Below, in pieces: positions 63,931-64,000 of a DNA stretch of 64,000 nt. The stretch is from Brassica napus (lineage: Eukaryota > Streptophyta > Magnoliopsida > Brassicales > Brassicaceae): positions 4,210,162 through 4,274,161 of the forward strand of contig NC_063435.1 of NCBI RefSeq assembly GCF_020379485.1, given 5' to 3'. Below the pieces are notes generated by a model. That model made no database searches and had not been told where the DNA came from. It worked only from the letters and a program-made list of their open reading frames with translations. A program made the translations under genes and the position numbers. How positions within the stretch are numbered: the first letter of the stretch is position 1; each line of letters starts with the position of its first letter.

Positions 63931-64000
63931 CTTCTTTTATCTAAAATATCTGTTAAAGAGATATGATTTTATAGACATTAGAGTGGAATATATTTACATT

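Overview
The window is nuclear DNA of a crucifer, most likely Brassica or a close relative. Genes have short GT-AG introns in AT-rich DNA. Between the genes lie many Helitrons whose 3' ends carry a GC-rich hairpin followed by CTAG. From memory of Arabidopsis chromosome 5, the order CYP86A1, MYB119, SBT4 subtilases, quinone reductase, cis-prenyltransferases, DDB2 matches the AT5G58860 to AT5G58760 interval. Exon coordinates were worked out by hand from splice signals, reading frame and comparison among paralogues; no alignment or database search was run.

Layout. 1-3.7 kb: the right part of a Mutator-like element (MULE) with a decayed transposase fragment and about 14 short palindromes. 3.7-7.4 kb: AT-rich DNA with two Helitron 3' ends, probably nested. 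7.5-11.0 kb: CYP86A1 (513 aa), with a complete Helitron in its single intron. 11.6-13.2 kb: MYB119 (423 aa, minus strand). 14.4-44.6 kb: five tandem SBT4-type subtilases, all minus strand and all with nine exons. Copies 1, 2, 3 and 5 have intact frames (711, 715, 712 and 706 aa). Copy 4 is a pseudogene with two one-base deletions and a mosaic origin. The spacers hold Helitrons, tRNA-derived retroposons, a LINE 3' fragment and a foldback MITE. The largest Helitron (4.1 kb) lies in the 3' flank of copy 4 and carries pieces of a cellular gene for an Arg/Asp-rich protein. 47.0-48.1 kb: a WrbA/FQR-type quinone reductase (207 aa). 50.0-55.9 kb: three cis-prenyltransferases, two with hydrophobic N-termini on plus and one plastid-type on minus. 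57.3-60.1 kb: DDB2 (553 aa, 11 exons). 60.4-60.7 kb: a decayed progesterone-5-beta-reductase-like fragment. 63.5-63.9 kb: an S1/SPH self-incompatibility-like secreted protein.

The genes do not form one pathway: suberin omega-hydroxylation, female gametophyte control, extracellular proteolysis, quinone detoxification, polyisoprenoid synthesis and UV-damage recognition sit side by side by ancestral synteny. I found no clear undescribed molecular system. The notable material is how the subtilase array evolved. The paralogues act as empty-site controls for several transposon insertions, copy 4 joins a copy-5-like front to a copy-2-like back, two copies change the residue after the catalytic aspartate, and a W-box motif recurs upstream of every copy.
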